From: Cololabis saira
Taxonomy: Eukaryota; Chordata; Actinopteri; Beloniformes; Belonidae
Direction of reading: 5' to 3'
NCBI RefSeq assembly: GCF_033807715.1
Contig: NC_084590.1
Coordinates: 2,550,001-2,614,000, forward strand
Length of the DNA: 64,000 nucleotides
Each line of letters opens with the position of its first letter. The first letter of the stretch is position 1. Position numbers and translations under genes: made by a program. Positions 44,171-55,430 of this stretch are shown piece after piece. Under the pieces are notes generated by a model. That model did no database searches. It worked only from the letters and a program-made list of their open reading frames with translations, and had not been told where the DNA came from.

Positions 44171-46942
44171 ATGAATCGACTCCGCTACTTTAATAATCAC
44201 ATTCCTAGAAGCAGGGGCCGAGGCGGAGGAGTCGCAGCAATTTATAACTCCAGTCTCCAAACAAAAATTGAACCTAAGTGCAATTATAATACATTTGAAA
44301 GCCTCACGCTTAGGCTGAAATTTCCGAGCTGGAAATCAGAGAAGCCAGTTGTGTTAGTGGTAGTGTACTGGCCCCCTGCTGGTGCTTATCTAGAGTTTTT
44401 GTCTGAATTTTCAGATTTCCTTTCTGGATTATTGATCAGTACAGATAAATTCATCATAGTGGGTGACTTTAATATTCATATGGATGTTGAAAGCGATAAT
44501 CTTAAATTAGCTTTCAATTCTCTTCTAGAATCAATGGGTATCTCACAAAAAGTGGACAAACCGACGCACTGTCGTAATCATAGTCTCGATCTCATTCTCA
44601 CCTACGGTGTTGAAACTGATGGTCTGTTGGTGTCACCTGTAAACTCCCTTTTATCCGACCACTATTTAGTAACGTTTGAATTTAATATTGTTGATGTTGA
44701 AGTGAAAAATAGGAGGTATTATTTTAGCAGATGTTTGTCTGATGAAGCTATTGCTAAATTTAAGGAGGCCATTGCTTATCTTAAGACAGTGGAAAATAGT
44801 GATGTAGTCAAGGCCAGTGACCTGGGTTCTACCTCTGATGTTGATTTTCTTGTTAGTAACGCTGCTGATTTCTTGCATTCAGCTTTAGATGAAGTTGCTC
44901 CTTTGAAAAGGAGGGTTTCTAACCACAGGAGCTTAACTCCCTGGTATAATTCAGATATCCGCATGTTGAAACAAAATGTGCGTAAAATGGAAAGGAAGTG
45001 GTACTCTTGTAAGTCTGTAGACTCCTATCGTGAATGGAAAGATATTCTGATAGTATATAAAAAAGTCATTCGCAAAGCCAGAACAGCTTATTATTCAATG
45101 TTGATAGAGGATAACAAAAGTAACCCATGTTTTCTGTTCAGCACTGTAGCCAGGCTGACAAAGAGTCACAACTCTGTTGAGCCGTGCATTCCTGCAACTC
45201 TCAGTAGTGAAGACTATGGGCTTCTTTAACAGTAAAATCACGAGAATTAGAGAAGAAATCAACCAGCCGGTTGTGGGCGTTTCTTCAGCTTTAGCGACTT
45301 CCCTAGGCTCTGACTTGACTCTAGACTGTTTTGATCCTACAGACCTCCCTGAGCTGACCTCACTCGTCAATAGAGCTAAGTCAACCACATGTATGTCAGA
45401 CCCCATCCCGACTCGACTATTCAAAAATGTTTTTTCTCTTATTGGTGCGACAAAACTACACCAAATCAACCTATCCCTAAACTAAGGATATGTACCACAG
45501 GTTTTCAAAGTGGCAGTAATTTAACCTTTACTTAAAAAACCTTCTCTTGACCCAGACACCTTCGCTAATTATAGGCCAATTTCCAACCTTCCATTTGTAT
45601 CTAAAATTCTGGAAAAGGCTGTTTCAAGCCAGTTATGTGACTATTTGTCTTTCAGTCTTTCAGTCAGGGTTCAGAATGCAGCATAGCACAGAGACAGCAC
45701 TGGTTCGAGTCACGAATGACCTTCTTATGGCCTCAGATAAGGGATTAATGTCCATACTGGTTCTACTGGACCTCAGATAAGGGATTAGTGTCCATACTGG
45801 TTCTACTGGACCTCAGATAAGAGATTAGTGTCCATACTGGTTCTACTGGACCTCAGATAAGGGATTAGTGTCCATACTGGTTCTACTGGACCTCAGATAA
45901 GGGATTAGTGTCCATATTGGTTCTACTGGACCTCAGTGCTGCTTTTGACACTGTAGATCATGGCATTTTACTGCACAGGTTAGAGCATGTTGTTGGGATT
46001 AAAGGGACAGCTCTACATTGGTTTAAATCATATCTATCTGACAGGTTCCAGTTTGTTCATGTACATGAGGTTTCTTCAGAACAGTCAAGGGTCTGTTATG
46101 GTGTTCCGCAGGGTTCAGTGCTAGGGCCAATCTTGTTCAGTTTATACATGCAGCCATTGGGAAGTATAATCCAGAATCACGGCATTCACTTTCATTGTTA
46201 TGCTGATGATACGCAGCTCTATTTGTCTATGAAGCCGGATGAAACAGAACCGTTAGTTAAACTTCAGGCATGTCTTAGGGACATCAAGGACTGGAATGTC
46301 CAGAAATTTCTTGCTTCTAAATTCAGATAAAACAGAGGTTATTATTCTTGGTCCAGAGCATTTTAGGAAGGGATTAGATGGCTTCCAGTACAACTGTGTA
46401 CCTTGGTGTTGTTTTCGTTGTCGTCGTTTAAACCATATGTTAATCAGGTTTGTAAAATAGCGTTTTTCCATCTCTGTAATATTGCAAAAATTAGGAAAAT
46501 CGTCTCGCAGAGTGATGCAGAAAAACTAGTTAATGCGTTTGTATCTTCTAGACTGGATTACTGTAATGTGTTGTTAGCAGGATGTCCAAGTAATTTGCTG
46601 AATAGGCTCCAGCTGATCCAGAATGCAGCAGCACGAGTACTGACAGGAATCAGCAGGAGAGACCACGTCTCTCCAGTGTTAGCATTGCTCCATTGGCTAC
46701 CTGTAAAATTCAGAATCCAATTTAAAATTTTATTAATTGCATATAAAGCCCAAAACGGCTTTGCTTTGCAGTATTTACAAGACCTGATAGTGCCTTATGT
46801 TCCTAGCAGAGCTCTCCGCTCTCAGAGTGCAGGTTTACTCGTAGTTCCTAGAGTATCTAAATGTAGATTTGGAGGGCGGGCGTTCTGCTATCAGGCACCA
46901 TTACTATGGAACCAACTTCCAATCTGGGTTAAAGGAGCATGA
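44171..46942 (+). pseudogene. L2 ORF2: endonuclease and reverse transcriptase, broken
   Basis: The APE endonuclease part is open for 352 codons: SRGRGGGVAAIYNSSL, VVLVVVYWPPAGAY, KFIIVGDFNIHMD, HSLDLILTY, LLSDHYLVTFE. After a stop at 45227-45229 the RT continues in changing frames: [19 protein letters not shown], [39 protein letters not shown] (motif A), GVPQGSVLGPILFSLYM and HCYADDTQLYLS (motif C). The thumb/C-terminal block runs 46430-46930 (RLDYCNVLLAGCPSNLLNRL, LHWLPVKFRIQFKI). Several frameshifts exist, one set by the 40-bp repeats at 45731-45930. Confidence 0.9.
45731..45930 (+). repeat. Five 40-bp tandem units in L2 RT motif A
   Basis: Exactly 5 x 40 bp: CCTCAGATAAGGGATTAGTG then TCCATACTGGTTCTACTGGA. 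The unit encodes the lead-in to motif A (SILVLLDL), and 40 is not a multiple of 3, so each copy shifts the frame. Confidence 0.97.
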
Positions 46943-47335
46943 GGCTCCTTTTAAGACATGAGACTCTATAAACTGCAAATTTCCCCTCTGTGGGACTATT
47001 AAAGGTTTATCTTATCTTATCTTATCTTATCTTATCTTATCTTATAGCGCCACCCTTCGCCAAGACGGCCGTCGGGGGTACTGCAGCCAACGGCGAAGCC
47101 GGCACGGAAGAACGGGGAGAACACGCATGCAGCGTCATTTGACGTCACATCCGCAGGACAGCGCGGGAAATTCCGGCCCGGAATTGCAGCACATTTTGCA
47201 GCACACAGCCTGAGATACGCTAGAGGGCTCATTCGTTTTGGTTTGGAATGCTTCATCTGACATTATTACTAGAAAACTTAAAATGTATACAAATTTTTTT
47301 CACAAAATCCTGCCTCAATCCTGCCTCATGCTCCT
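46933..47335. mobile_element. TTAA-flanked TIR element nested in L2
   Basis: The left end AGGAGCATGAGGC and the right end GCCTCATGCTCCT are inverted, with TTAA at 46929-46932 and 47336-47339 (piggyBac- or Kolobok-style target site). It breaks the L2 ORF2 close to its C-terminus (LPIWVK|GA). A piece of another repeat (TTTCCCCTCTGTGGGACTAT plus (CTTAT)n) is nested at 46975-47045. Confidence 0.8.
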
Positions 47336-47805
47336 TTAAAGGTATTGTGACATAATTTTTAACATGCTTTTAACACTATTAAAAGTCTTGGCCAATATCC
47401 CTCAAATGTGTCTAAAAAGGTGTAACAAGAAAAACTTCACTCCAGTACTCCATGCCTGGCTTTGTTTATGACTGTTTTTTGCGCAGTGAAAAAGGGGTCC
47501 TTTTCCCCCTTTCCTGTCAATCATTGCCCCGCTCCTCCTCCCAACCTGGTCCCGGTCCAGGTTTCTTCCCTCCTAAAGGTGAGTTTTTCCTTGCCACTGT
47601 TTGGCTTAAGGCTTTTCTCCCACTAGGGGAGTTTTTACCTGCCGTTGTTTATGTAATAATTGCTTGGGGGTTTATGTTTATGTTTATGTTCATGTTCTGG
47701 ATCTCTGGAAAGCGTCTAGAGACAACATCTGTTGTATTAGACGCTATATAAATAAAATTGAATTGAATTTAATTGAATTGAACACACAACTAAAACATGT
47801 CTGAC

Positions 47806-47982
47806 CTCAGAGTCTCCAGTCTGCAGTCTGGACTCTCCAGGAAACCACACAGATGTTCCACTCCTGAATCCTGCAGGTTGTAGTTGTGACTGAGGTCCAG
47901 AAGTTTCAGGTGGGAGGGGTTGGACTTCACAGCTGAGACCAGAGAAGAACAGCTGATCTCTGATAAACTGCACCACACCAAC
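47806..47982 (-). CDS. NLR LRR exon B
   Basis: 177 bp, phase 2/2, acceptor TTGTTCAG and donor GTCAGACATG on minus. Encodes [20 protein letters not shown], then [20 protein letters not shown] and [16 protein letters not shown]. It has KLLDLS where siblings have KHLDLS. Frame intact. Its upstream intron holds the DIRS-like relic; the downstream one holds the L2 element. Confidence 0.86.
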
Positions 47983-48354
47983 CTGAACAAAGACAACAGA
48001 GAAGAAGAAACTTTAGGTTATTTCCAGAACACCGGTTCTCTGAGTGATATGAGTGAGATGTCTCACTATGGGATGCCCCGCTGCATTGATCTTATTACAA
48101 CAATCCTGATTGGCTGGTGAAACACTGTTTTCTTCCCAAAGCCCAAGTGACAGGCGGCGATAGCTGCAAGTAAACGTCCACCGTGGAGAAGGCTTTCTGT
48201 TTGTCAACCAGGTCCTGCAAGAAGGAAAATATCCTTCCTGCTGGACACTGAGAAGGAATCCATTTCTGTGACACCATCCCTCAAACAGCCTCCACTTCCA
48301 GTCATCCAGGGACCTGGTGGAGGGACCAGGTGGAAGGACCTGGTGAAAGAGGCT

Positions 48355-49890
48355 TCAGCACCAAGTACAGAGCTGAGCACCCACCGTGAAAGGCCCACAG
48401 CTGACACTGGAGCCACTCAGAGGCCGAGCCCACAGGAGCTCTGGGGGATGAAAGACCGTCCCTGTCCCTGCAGCGGGAGCTCCCATGGCTGAGCTCACAG
48501 CAACTGATATCTGTCCTCCAGCTGATGCGTCTCCGGCCAGCGGAGCTTCCAACATCAGTGCGTGTCCCTGCGTCCTCCCTATGGACAGAGTGGGGGCATC
48601 AGGGCCAGTGGAGGTAATCGTACCGACGCGGCCAGCATGAGACACTGACGGGAGCGTCATCCCCCCTGGGGGTTGATGTCCGCCACCGTCCTCATATTGT
48701 CCGTCCTCAGCAGGACATGATGACCCATGAGAGACGGAATGAACCGTTTCAGGGAGAGAAACCGCTGATGGTTCCAGAAATGTATGTGTGACCGCTGGAG
48801 GTCCAACTGCAGCGGGCCTCACAGATTGACCCTGGTGAATTCTGCCCGACCTGTCAGGCTGCGTCCGTAGTGTCCACCTTCCTGGACAGGACGGACCCCG
48901 TGGGACCCCGTGGGTCAGAGAGGACGGGACTCGCCAGTGACGCTGTGAGCAGGGAGAGGACATTGAGCGCTCTGGCCGAAAGAGCAGCCGCCTCATACAG
49001 CGTTCCAGTCGGGGCCGACTGAAGACAGTCAGACTTGGACGGCAGGCCGGGGCTCCTGGAGGACACCGCCGGGGCTCCTGGAGGACACCGCCGGGGCTCC
49101 TGGAGGACACCGCCAGGGCTCCTGGAGGACACAGGTGACAGCCGGCTGCCTGGAAGCTGCAACCAGTGGCTCCATGGGAGGTGTGGAGCAGCCCCAGGCT
49201 CTCCATGGCCTGGCAGTGGAGGGATGAGGCCCCGGGGACCGGGCTCCTGCTGCTGAGAGGGCGTCTCTCCGTGAGGGATGTGGGGGCTGAGGGCAGCTTG
49301 TTCCCTCCGTAGCGGGATGTGGGGGTCTGGGCCAAGGGCAGCTTGTTCCCTCCGTAGCGGGATGTGGGGGGCCGACGGCAACTTGTTCCCTCCGTAGCCG
49401 GATGTGGGGGTCTGGGCCGAGGGCAGCTAGTTCCCTCCGTAGCGGGATGTGGGGGCCGAGGGCAACTTGTTCCCTCCGTAGCCGGATGTGGGGGTCTGGG
49501 CCGAGGGCAGCTTGTTCCCTCCGTAGCGGGATGTGGGGGTCTGGGCCGAGGGCAGCTTGTTCCCTCCGTAGCCGGATGTGGGGTCTGGGCCGAGGGCAGC
49601 TTGTTCCCTCCGTAGCGGGATGTGGGGGTCTCGGCTACGACAGCAGGCCAGGGGACGGCAGCCGGGCAGCAGCGTTTGCAGGCGTCCAGCATGTCCCAGC
49701 TGGGGAGGGGAGAAGCTGGTGTGCTGCTCACATCTCCATCCCCAGAGGCCACGGAGGCTGCGGGCTGTGAAGCCCGAGCCGGAGTGATGAAGAGGTCGTC
49801 CTCGTCTTCATCCTCTGACATGAGGAGGTCCCAGCTGTCTTCTTCATCGTCTCATAGTCCAGTTCCAGGACGTCTTCCTCCTGTGGGGCG
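48355..49890 (-). pseudogene. DIRS-like gag relic with expanded repeat
   Basis: The minus frame begins SEDEDEDDLFITPARASQP, then PSWDMLDACKRCCPAAVPWP and VVAETPTSRYGGNKLP, a block typical of fish DIRS gag (VVAE...SRYxGKKLP). The SRYGGNKLP module is then repeated about 8 times by a 36-45-bp minisatellite. Farther on, in another frame, come PGASSLHCQAMESLGLL and LYEAAALSARALNVLSLLTA. Frame changes and the repeat show it is dead. The 488-codon reading frame is mostly this relic. Confidence 0.68.
49280..49630 (-). repeat. 36-45-bp minisatellite in DIRS-like gag
   Basis: Unit on plus: GGGCAGCTTGTTCCCTCCGT, AGCGGGATGTGGGGG, TCTGGGCCGA, with shorter units lacking the TCTGGG part. About 8 copies. 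Smaller repeats (GGGGCTCCTGGAGGACACCG, 4 copies) lie at 49048-49130. Confidence 0.9.
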
Positions 49891-50244
49891 GCTAGGTGGA
49901 GCTGGGAGCCCAAGCCCACGCTAACCTCTGGTTCCTCCACCAAGGTGGGAGAAAGGAGCTGCTGTGCTAACACTCGGTACTGGAGCAGCCATGGTGAGGC
50001 GTCGTGACGATGCCAACCGAGCCGTGGAGGGCCAGGAAAGCACCAGCCAATCAGCATTGGTGTAATGAGATTAATGCAGCGGGGCATCCCATAGTGAGAC
50101 ATCCAGAGAAATATGATGAAAGACAACCAGAGCAGTCAGATGGTCAGGGTGGATCAGCAGGAGATCAGCCTGGTGTCTGCAGGTTAGTGTCAACACAACT
50201 TTCACATCAGATTCATCTGAACACACAACTAAAACATGTCTGAC

Positions 50245-50430
50245 CTCAGAGTCTCCAGTCTGCAGTCTGGACTCTCCAGGAAACCACACAGACGTTTCAC
50301 TCCTGAATCCTGCAGGTGGTAGTTCTCACTCAGGTCCAGATGTTTCAGATGTTTCAGGTGGGAGGGGTTGGACTTCAGAGCTGAGACCAGAGAAGAACAG
50401 CTGATCTCGGACATCCTGCAGTTCTCCAAC
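50245..50430 (-). CDS. NLR LRR exon C (9-bp longer)
   Basis: 186 bp, phase 2/2. Encodes [20 protein letters not shown], then a duplicated LKHLKHLDL (9 extra bases), [20 protein letters not shown] and CRLETLR. The CKHL-type duplication adds three residues at the loop before the beta strand; exon 56791-56973 shares it. Frame intact. Confidence 0.86.
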
Positions 50431-50639
50431 CTGAATGAAGAATAAAAGATGTGAGCTGAACCAGCAGGATGCAGGTTCCAACAGTCCAACAGAACCAGTG
50501 AAAAAGATCTTCATCAATATTCATGACATCATGCTGCTGCTCCAATAAAGACGTAGTGACTTCAGCTCTGCAGCTCCACCAGTGGATCCTGTGAAGTTAA
50601 TCAAACTTCTGAACTAGTTATTCCTCATGAAACTATCAC

Positions 50640-51130
50640 ATGTTAACAGATGACAGGGCAGCCCTTCCTGAGTTCTGTCAGGGGGGTCGACTGTCCCACA
50701 ACTGTCTCATTGTTAGCCTGGACCATCTGTTAAAGACCCCCATGAAGTTCCTGTTTTAGTCAGGAAGGCATTTGACCTATGTGACCCGTTGCTTTTAAAG
50801 ACTTTAAGCTAAATATGTCTGTTATTTCTTCATACCAAGATTAGTTCCTCTTTACTGAAAAGTCACATGTGTGACCTTTTTAACCCTGATGTCTGTTTCT
50901 CCGTCTGTTTCCTCCCATTGTCCATTCACTGTCTACCATTGGCTGTCTTAAAATGGTCATGTTCCTGTCACAAATTCTCAAGAAAAAGGTGATGCTGCAA
51001 GAAGATTTTGGGAGGTTCTGCATTCCTCTGCTCTCCTCCCCACATTTCTGCAGAAAGCCTTAAAAATCATTCTAACAGCCTCTGTGTCTTTCCTTGTTTA
51101 TGTTATGTTGATTTAGGGACCCAACAATCC
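50640..51130. repeat. Dispersed repeat shared with 8330-8890
   Basis: Reverse-complement match to parts of 8330-8890: ACATGTGTGACCTTTTTAAC, TTTCTGCAGAAAGCCTT, TTGTTAGCCTGGACCATCTG. In the intron between LRR exons C and D. Confidence 0.6.
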
Positions 51131-51515
51131 ATCCATACAAACTCATGTTGTGTTAGAATCAGTCGGTACAAACATTAGAATTTCAGTGTTTGAATCAGAT
51201 GAAACATGTTTGGACAGATGACAGATGAAGATGTTTGTAGACGATGCTGCATGATCTTTGCACAAACAAACATTCTGCTGCACAGGTTCAGTTCATGTTG
51301 GGATGGAATGAAGACGTCTTTGTTGAGGGAACATCGTTCACCACTCTATACTGCAGACTTGTGCTCAACGGAGAGGAAAGCAGCCTGCAGACACTTCAGC
51401 TTGTTTCTAATGATGTCAGGAGCAGATGAGTCCAGAGACCAGGATGGTTCAGTGCAGCTCAGGTGTTTGTGGCTGCAGAACTCACAACTTTTACAACTTC
51501 AGTCAAAGAACAAAC

Positions 51516-51689
51516 CTCAGAGTCTCCAGTCTGCAGTCTGGACTCTCCAGAAGAACACACAGCTGCTTCACATCTGAATCCTGCAGCTCGTTCTTACTCA
51601 GGTCCAGATGTTCCAGATCAGACGGGTTGGACTCCAGAGCTGAGACCAGAGGACGACATCTGATCTCTGACAAACTGCAGCGCTCCGAC
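51516..51689 (-). CDS. NLR LRR exon D
   Basis: 174 bp, phase 2/2. Encodes [40 protein letters not shown] and [19 protein letters not shown]. It is the most diverged of the set (CRPL for CSSL, VLL for GFL). Frame intact. Confidence 0.86.
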
Positions 51690-52660
51690 CTGGAGAAAGA
51701 ATAAAACACAGATAAACATCTAGATGAGTGTTTTCTCCTCCTCCGTTCAGGGTGGTGTGGTGGGCAACACTGGAGCTTCACAGTCACAAGGTTCCTGGTC
51801 CAAATCCTAGCCAGGTTCTTTCTGCCTGGCGTTTCCATGATCTTCCCTCATGTTCACTCAGAAACTCCACAGTTCAGAAACATGTCTGTCAGGATTCTTG
51901 AAGCTTCCACATTAAACGCAGGACGGAGATACCGGATCGTCTCTTTGATCAGATGATCATTTTTAACGACAGCCAACAAAGTACTACGTTTACTTTCAGG
52001 AATGTAGTAACAAAGTATTATAGAATAGTGGTGAGTACTCTGATTACTATCGGGGGGTCATTGAGACCCTGTATGGACTTGGGAATGCAGGACTGGACTT
52101 TTACTGGTTCTGTTACTGCCATCAAATTCAACATTCATCAATGTTTTGGTATTTCTATCAGAATTATTATAATTATTTTATCATATTCTGTTAATATTGG
52201 ATGAAACACAAATGACAGACTTATCACAATCAAGCAGAAGCGATTGTAGGAGGAGAAGAGGTTCTGGAGAACTCCTTACAGGAACTGCATCATCCCACTG
52301 ATATTAATAAGAGTATTAAACACTATTCAACAATATTCCTGAAAGTAAACAAATTATTTTGTTGTTCAAAATTACATTTTACTCTCTCAGCTGATTATAC
52401 GTCTTACTTTTAGCTCCGTGGAGTCACAGATCTGACTTATTTTACAGTGTTTGGAGCATCTTCATGAAGGAAAGAAGCAGTTTGGTCTTGTTGATTGAGA
52501 GATGTGATATCTGACATAACGATGCTGAACATCTTCTGCTCCAGGATCTGGTGTGGACTGTCTGAGGGAGCAGCAGCAGGAAGAGCTGTTGGTCGTTTCA
52601 CTGGATCACAACTTTAACTACTTATTACAGATAACATCTATTTTCATGGAATAAAGGTTG
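51690..52660. other. NLR intron, no feature
   Basis: Unique-looking intron DNA. No repeat family or exon recognised. Confidence 0.45.
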
Positions 52661-52759
52661 GGATGATCAGAAGCGTCTTGATTGACAGACTAATGTTACT
52701 TCCTGTGTGCTTCTTTCCTCCTGCATGCTCTCTGCAGCCTCTGCTGCTCTCCTCCCTCC

Positions 52760-54025
52760 ACAGATTCCCTGTGAGAAACCTTGGTGTTGTTTTCGATCAG
52801 GATTTGTCGTTTAAACCATATGTTAATCAGGTTTGTCAAATAGCATTTTTCCATCTCCGTAATATTGCAAAGATTAGGAAAATCCTCTCGCAGAGTGATG
52901 CAGAAAAACTACTGTGTTATTAGCAGGATGTCCAAGTAATTTGCTGAATGGGCTCCAGCTGATCCAAAATGCAGCAGCACGAGTGCTGACAGGAATCAGC
53001 AGGAGAGACCACGTCTCTCCAGTGTTAGCGTCGCTCCATTGGTTACCTGTAAAATTCAGAATCCAATTTAAAATGTTATTACTTGCGTATAAATCCCAAA
53101 ACGGCTTAGCTCCGCAGTATTTACAAGACCTGGTAGTGCCTTATGTTCCTGGCAGAGCTCTCCGTTCTCAGAGTGCAGGTTTACTCGTAGTTCCTAGAAT
53201 ATCCAAATGTAGATTTGGAGGGCGGGCGTTCTGCTATCGGGCACCGTTACTATGGAACCAACTTCCAATCTGGGTTAAGGAGGCTGACACCACCTCCACC
53301 TTTAAAACTAAACTTAAAACCTTTCTGTTTAGTAAAGCCTATAGTTAGTGTTTAGTAAACCTCTAGCTGGTGTTGGTAAATCTCTAGGTAATGTAAACTC
53401 TAGTGTGTTAGAGTCGCTCCTGTAGTTTCTTGTGCTGGCCCCCCCTTCTCTCTCTTTTTTCTCTTTTGTACATGTTGCAGCATCCTCTGCCGGTGGCGAA
53501 GAGCATCTCTGAATGCAAAACACCGGATCCTGCAGTGTGGGAGTGAGGGGGGCAGGGTAACGGCCCCTTTTGGGCGGGGGAGAAGGTTCGTCCCTCAAGA
53601 CTCCTCTCCCTGGCCCTGCCCCTTTTCAACCTTTCCCCGACCCTGCACCCCAACATGGGACTTGCTGATTGGGCCGGAGCTTCGGGAGCTGCGTGCTGGC
53701 CTGCGGTCCCCACCCCTGGTCATCCCGTTGCTGCTTCCACCTGCCTGCTTTGCTGTTGCCGTCCCTGACCCCCAGTCTGGCCCTCGGCAGGAGGGTCCCC
53801 CCTTATGAGCCTGGTCCTGCTCAAGGTTTCTTCCTCCTAAAGGGGAGTTTTTCTTGCCACTGTTTGGCTTAAGGTTTTTCTCCCACTAGGGGAGTTTTTA
53901 CCTGCCATTGTTTATGTAATAACTGCTCGGGGGTCATGTTCTGGGTCTCTGGAAAGCGTCTAGAGACAACTTTTGTTGTATTAGACGCTATATAAATAAA
54001 ATTGAATTGAAATTGAATTGAATAG
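52760..54025 (+). mobile_element. L2-type LINE copy 2, 5'-truncated
   Basis: The C-terminal ORF2 frames (52775-53348) give NLGVVFDQDLSFKPYVNQVC, LLAGCPSNLLNGLQLIQNAA and LHWLPVKFRIQFKMLLLAY, ending KLKTFLFSKAYS and TAG. One frame slip occurs near 52915, where the DYCNV block is lost. The 3' UTR includes AGTGTTTAGTAAACCTCTAG (53348-53370), and the element ends at the (TTGAA) tail at 54000-54022. Sequence is very close to the copy at 43-47 kb. Confidence 0.87.
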
Positions 54026-55159
54026 ATGCCACACGTGTTAAAGGCTGATGGGAAAACATGCGTGGTGCTGGTTCTGGCGTGGAGATGACTTTATCAACGA
54101 GCGTTTGTCTCCGGTCCTCCAGAACCAGGACAACAACGGCTGCAGGAAGCTTCTGAACGTCACTCATGAGTTCTGGACTGCTGCTGACTGAGAGAGCTGT
54201 TGGATGCTTCCATTGTTGACTCAAGCAACGCTTTTACTTTACAATATGTTCACATGTGGGACGGTGCACGTGCAGTGAATGTGCAACAGCGCAGAGCCAG
54301 GTGGAGAACGTCTGCTGTAAAGAGATACGGCGGTACCGACAAACCCCAACCTCACAGCGACTACAGCGGTCCATGAAGGAACCTTCTGGAGGGAGATGAA
54401 GAGTTTCCTGCCTCTCTCCCTGCCAGCTGATCACCCTCATCATCCTCAACTCTTCCTCTTCCTATTTAAACCGTCTGCAGCTCTCACTCTCTGCCAGATT
54501 GGCTTTGTGGTCTCCCTGCAGATACCGGTGTCCAGCAGTTCTCCTGGGACTGCTATGCTGGATCCTGTTCCTGGATCTGTCTTCTGCCTCACACTAACCG
54601 TACTACAGACGTCCTGGTCTCTGGACCGGTGGCCCGTCCCTTCATGGTCACCATCTCGCCTCTCCTGATCCCCTCTGATTCCTATTTGGATCAATAATTA
54701 TTTAGATGAGGGCTCTTTACACCTGGTCAGCCGTCATTTAAGCCCAGTCCGCTGAAACCTGAACAACATGTTAGTTTGTTAGCCGTCAGCAGAAACCCGT
54801 CTTCCTTCAGGACGTGTGTGGTCTGTGTCTTCAGGGGGGGGTCTGTCTCCATCAGAGATGTGCTTTCATAGAGGATTTAAAGATGAATATGTAACTCAGT
54901 TCTGTCAGGTTCTGTCTGGACCTGGAGCTGCTTCCTGACAGCAGGAACACACATGTGTGACGGTGAGGTGTGTGTGGTTCTAACAGAACAGACATGGATC
55001 ACAGCAGGTTTCACATGAAATGTGAGTGAATGATGAAATAGCAGCAGGAGGTTCAGACAATCAACACCTGAAACACCTTCACCTGGACTGACGGAGTCTT
55101 CTCTGTTTGAGGAGACCAAAATCTCCAAGAAAACTCCAAAAGCTCCAGTCAGAACCGAC
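54026..55159. other. NLR intron, no feature
   Basis: No exon recognised; low-complexity absent. The last part (54880-55150) resembles other introns of the cluster. Confidence 0.45.
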
Positions 55160-55336
55160 CTGAGAGTCTGCAGCTGGTAGTCTGGACTCTCCACCAGACC
55201 AGACAGCTGCTCCACATCTGCAGCCTGCAGCTTGTAGTTGAATCTCAGGTCCAGATGTTTCAGATGGGAGGGGTTGGACTTCAGAGCTGAGACCAGAGAA
55301 GAACAGCTGATCCCTGACAAACCGCAGCACTGCAAG
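55160..55336 (-). CDS. NLR LRR exon E
   Basis: 177 bp, phase 2/2, acceptor CTTTGTGCAG on minus. Encodes [40 protein letters not shown] and [16 protein letters not shown]. With exon A it forms a subtype with [12 protein letters not shown], pointing to a duplicated block of exons. Frame intact. Confidence 0.86.
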
Positions 55337-55430
55337 CTGCACAAAGACACCCGAGAAGAAGAAACCAGAGCAGTCAGATGGTCAGTGTGGATCAGTAGGA
55401 GATCAGCCTGATCTGCAGGTTAGTGTCAAC

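Larger units (their letters stand above)
43243..47765 (+). mobile_element. L2-type LINE, nearly full length, mutated
   Basis: ORF1 (43279-43755), the ORF2 endonuclease (44171-45229), RT (45230-46942) and a 3' UTR (47440-47765) ending GCTATATAAATAAAATTGAA then (TTGAA)n appear in order. It is inserted between LRR exons A and B of the NLR gene. Inactivated by frameshifts, a 5 x 40-bp tandem expansion at 45731-45930 and a TTAA-flanked element at 46933-47335. Confidence 0.88.
48045..50110 (-). mobile_element. DIRS-like retroelement relic with inverted terminal repeats
   Basis: The ends at 48056-48120 and 50038-50106 are inverted copies (GATGTCTCACTATGGGATGC, then CCCGCTGCATT, then GATTGGCTGGTG). 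This arrangement and the gag-like frame between them match fish DIRS1-type elements, which have inverted repeats instead of direct LTRs. No tyrosine recombinase or RT was found, so only the 5' part survives. It sits in the intron between LRR exons B and C. Confidence 0.72.

Noticed and set aside
48204..49821. A 488-codon minus frame as a new host gene
   Set aside because: The inverted ends, the DIRS-type gag motifs, the tandem repeat and the frame changes mark a retroelement relic.
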